Shown here piece by piece: positions 63,458 through 64,000 of a DNA stretch of 64,000 nt. This DNA comes from Verrucomicrobiales bacterium (GTDB lineage: Bacteria > Verrucomicrobiota > Verrucomicrobiia > Verrucomicrobiales > DEV007). The stretch is from assembly GCA_029213265.1 (NCBI GenBank), contig JARGNG010000005.1:1-64000 (forward strand). The letters run 5' to 3'. Under the pieces are notes generated by a model that searched no databases, had not been told where the DNA came from, and saw only the letters and a list, made by a program, of their open reading frames with translations. The position numbers were made by a program, and so were the translations under genes. Numbering within the stretch: position 1 is the first letter of the stretch; each line of letters starts with the position of its first letter.

Positions 63458-64000
63458 TTACTGAATGTCAGGATCCCCGGTCATTTTCGCTGAAAGCGCC
63501 AACGCATCGTCTCCGATCAGGATTCCGGAAAATTGCATCGAATAGGAGTTGCCGCCCTCTCTCCCGATTGAGATTCGTGCCGACTGGTTTTCTCTGGTGA
63601 TTACCGTGGGTGACGTAAGCGTATCTAAACCCCCGTCCGGATGGAGCATCGAAGTTTCTGACTTGAAAATGAGTACTATCTCTCCTGAATCCGAAATCAT
63701 GGATTGAGGGGTGAGAAATGTATAGGCGACTCTACCATCATCATAAACAAGAACATCACACAGCACGGATTGCCCCAGGCGAACGACCTCCGTCGTCGTC
63801 CTCTTGTCTTCAACAGGCCCGAACAACTCCTCCAGTTCCCGTAGCTCGTCTGCACTCAGGTCTACGTCTTCCACGACAATCAACCCATCTCCCTTTTCTG
63901 GATGCTGATTACCCGGCGGGGAAATATTCCGGGGCTGAAGCGATGGACTATCTCTCTCCGCTGGATGATCGCGGAGGAGGAACGCCAGGATCAGGGCCAA
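63458..64000 (-). CDS. Protein of unknown function, partial at the right edge
   Basis: At least 180 codons ending with TAA at 63458; the start may lie beyond the window (the first in-window start is a TTG at 64000). After a hydrophobic stretch (ALILAFLLRD) comes an acidic coiled segment (DLSADELRELEELFGPVEDK) and then beta-rich sequence (VLCDVLVYDDGRVAYTFLTP, ENQSARISIGREGGNSYSMQ). It looks secreted or membrane-anchored. No family is recognised. Its stop overlaps the region of the remnant frame. Confidence 0.65.
   Translation of the reverse strand: MALILAFLLRDHPAERDSPSLQPRNISPPGNQHPEKGDGLIVVEDVDLSADELRELEELFGPVEDKRTTTEVVRLGQSVLCDVLVYDDGRVAYTFLTPQSMISDSGEIVLIFKSETSMLHPDGGLDTLTSPTVITRENQSARISIGREGGNSYSMQFSGILIGDDALALSAKMTGDPDIQ

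Noticed and set aside
1..64000. tRNA genes, CRISPR arrays, insertion sequences, integrases and prophage genes.
   Set aside because: No T-loop with acceptor pairing, no spaced direct repeats and no transposase or integrase motifs were seen by eye; a computed scan could still find weak cases.

Overview
The window reads as chromosomal DNA of a member of the phylum Verrucomicrobiota (order Verrucomicrobiales-like). This is inferred from gene families, not from a marker gene: sigma factors of the Rhodopirellula/Verrucomicrobium type followed by FecR-LamG proteins and by DUF1549/DUF1553 and DUF1501 secreted proteins, a double-length UvrA, and an alginate lyase that suggests a marine or algal-polymer habitat. 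Base composition is moderately GC-rich. Many starts lack a clear Shine-Dalgarno sequence. No tRNA, rRNA, CRISPR array, transposase or prophage was found; the one RNA gene recognised is the SRP RNA at about 32.9 kb.

Layout. 1-3 kb and 8.1-14.1 kb hold two copies of one module on the minus strand: ECF sigma factor, FecR-LamG protein, DUF1549-type secreted protein, then DUF1501 protein (the first copy runs off the left edge). Between them lie purEK, a GNAT acetyltransferase, a TatD-like hydrolase and a hybrid histidine kinase. 14.1-14.8 kb is decayed DNA with an orphan C-terminal domain. 14.8-24.7 kb (minus) carries a membrane protein, DUF1853, a sulfotransferase-like protein, a PL7 alginate lyase, zwf, and an apparent operon headed by a GbsR/MarR-type repressor (DUF393, TIGR01777 epimerase, a frameshifted DUF2071 gene, fatty-acid desaturase, secreted propeller-like protein). 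24.8-29.8 kb (plus) holds a coiled-coil membrane protein, a HAD phosphatase, a solitary RelE-like protein, a class-V aminotransferase and accBC. 29.9-31.6 kb is a divergent metal locus: an outer-membrane porin-like protein with a His-rich segment and a secreted HMA protein around two Zur/Fur-like inverted repeats. trpB, the SRP RNA, leuC, a small lipoprotein, DUF5362 and the fused uvrA follow.

42.1-54.5 kb is the most distinctive region, a copper/silver-type efflux island: two paralogous 122-residue secreted Cys-rich proteins flanking a YHS-like protein, a TolC-family channel, a CusB-like adaptor with two metal-binding modules and two DUF3347 domains, a CusA-like pump, a YHS lipoprotein and a Cu(I)-type P1B ATPase, then a divergent cation-diffusion facilitator. 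From the channel to the YHS lipoprotein the genes overlap by 1-4 bases, so they are probably one transcript. The expected job is to pull Cu(I)/Ag(I) out of the cytoplasm and periplasm with many small Cys/His carriers.

54.6-64 kb carries a hydrolase-OsmC fusion, an Old Yellow Enzyme, a secreted FG-GAP repeat protein, an RsuA-type pseudouridine synthase, a Tat-exported FAD oxidoreductase with a membrane partner, a gene remnant and a partial gene at the right edge. A small palindromic repeat occurs three times (222, 22599, 51038), twice inside reading frames.
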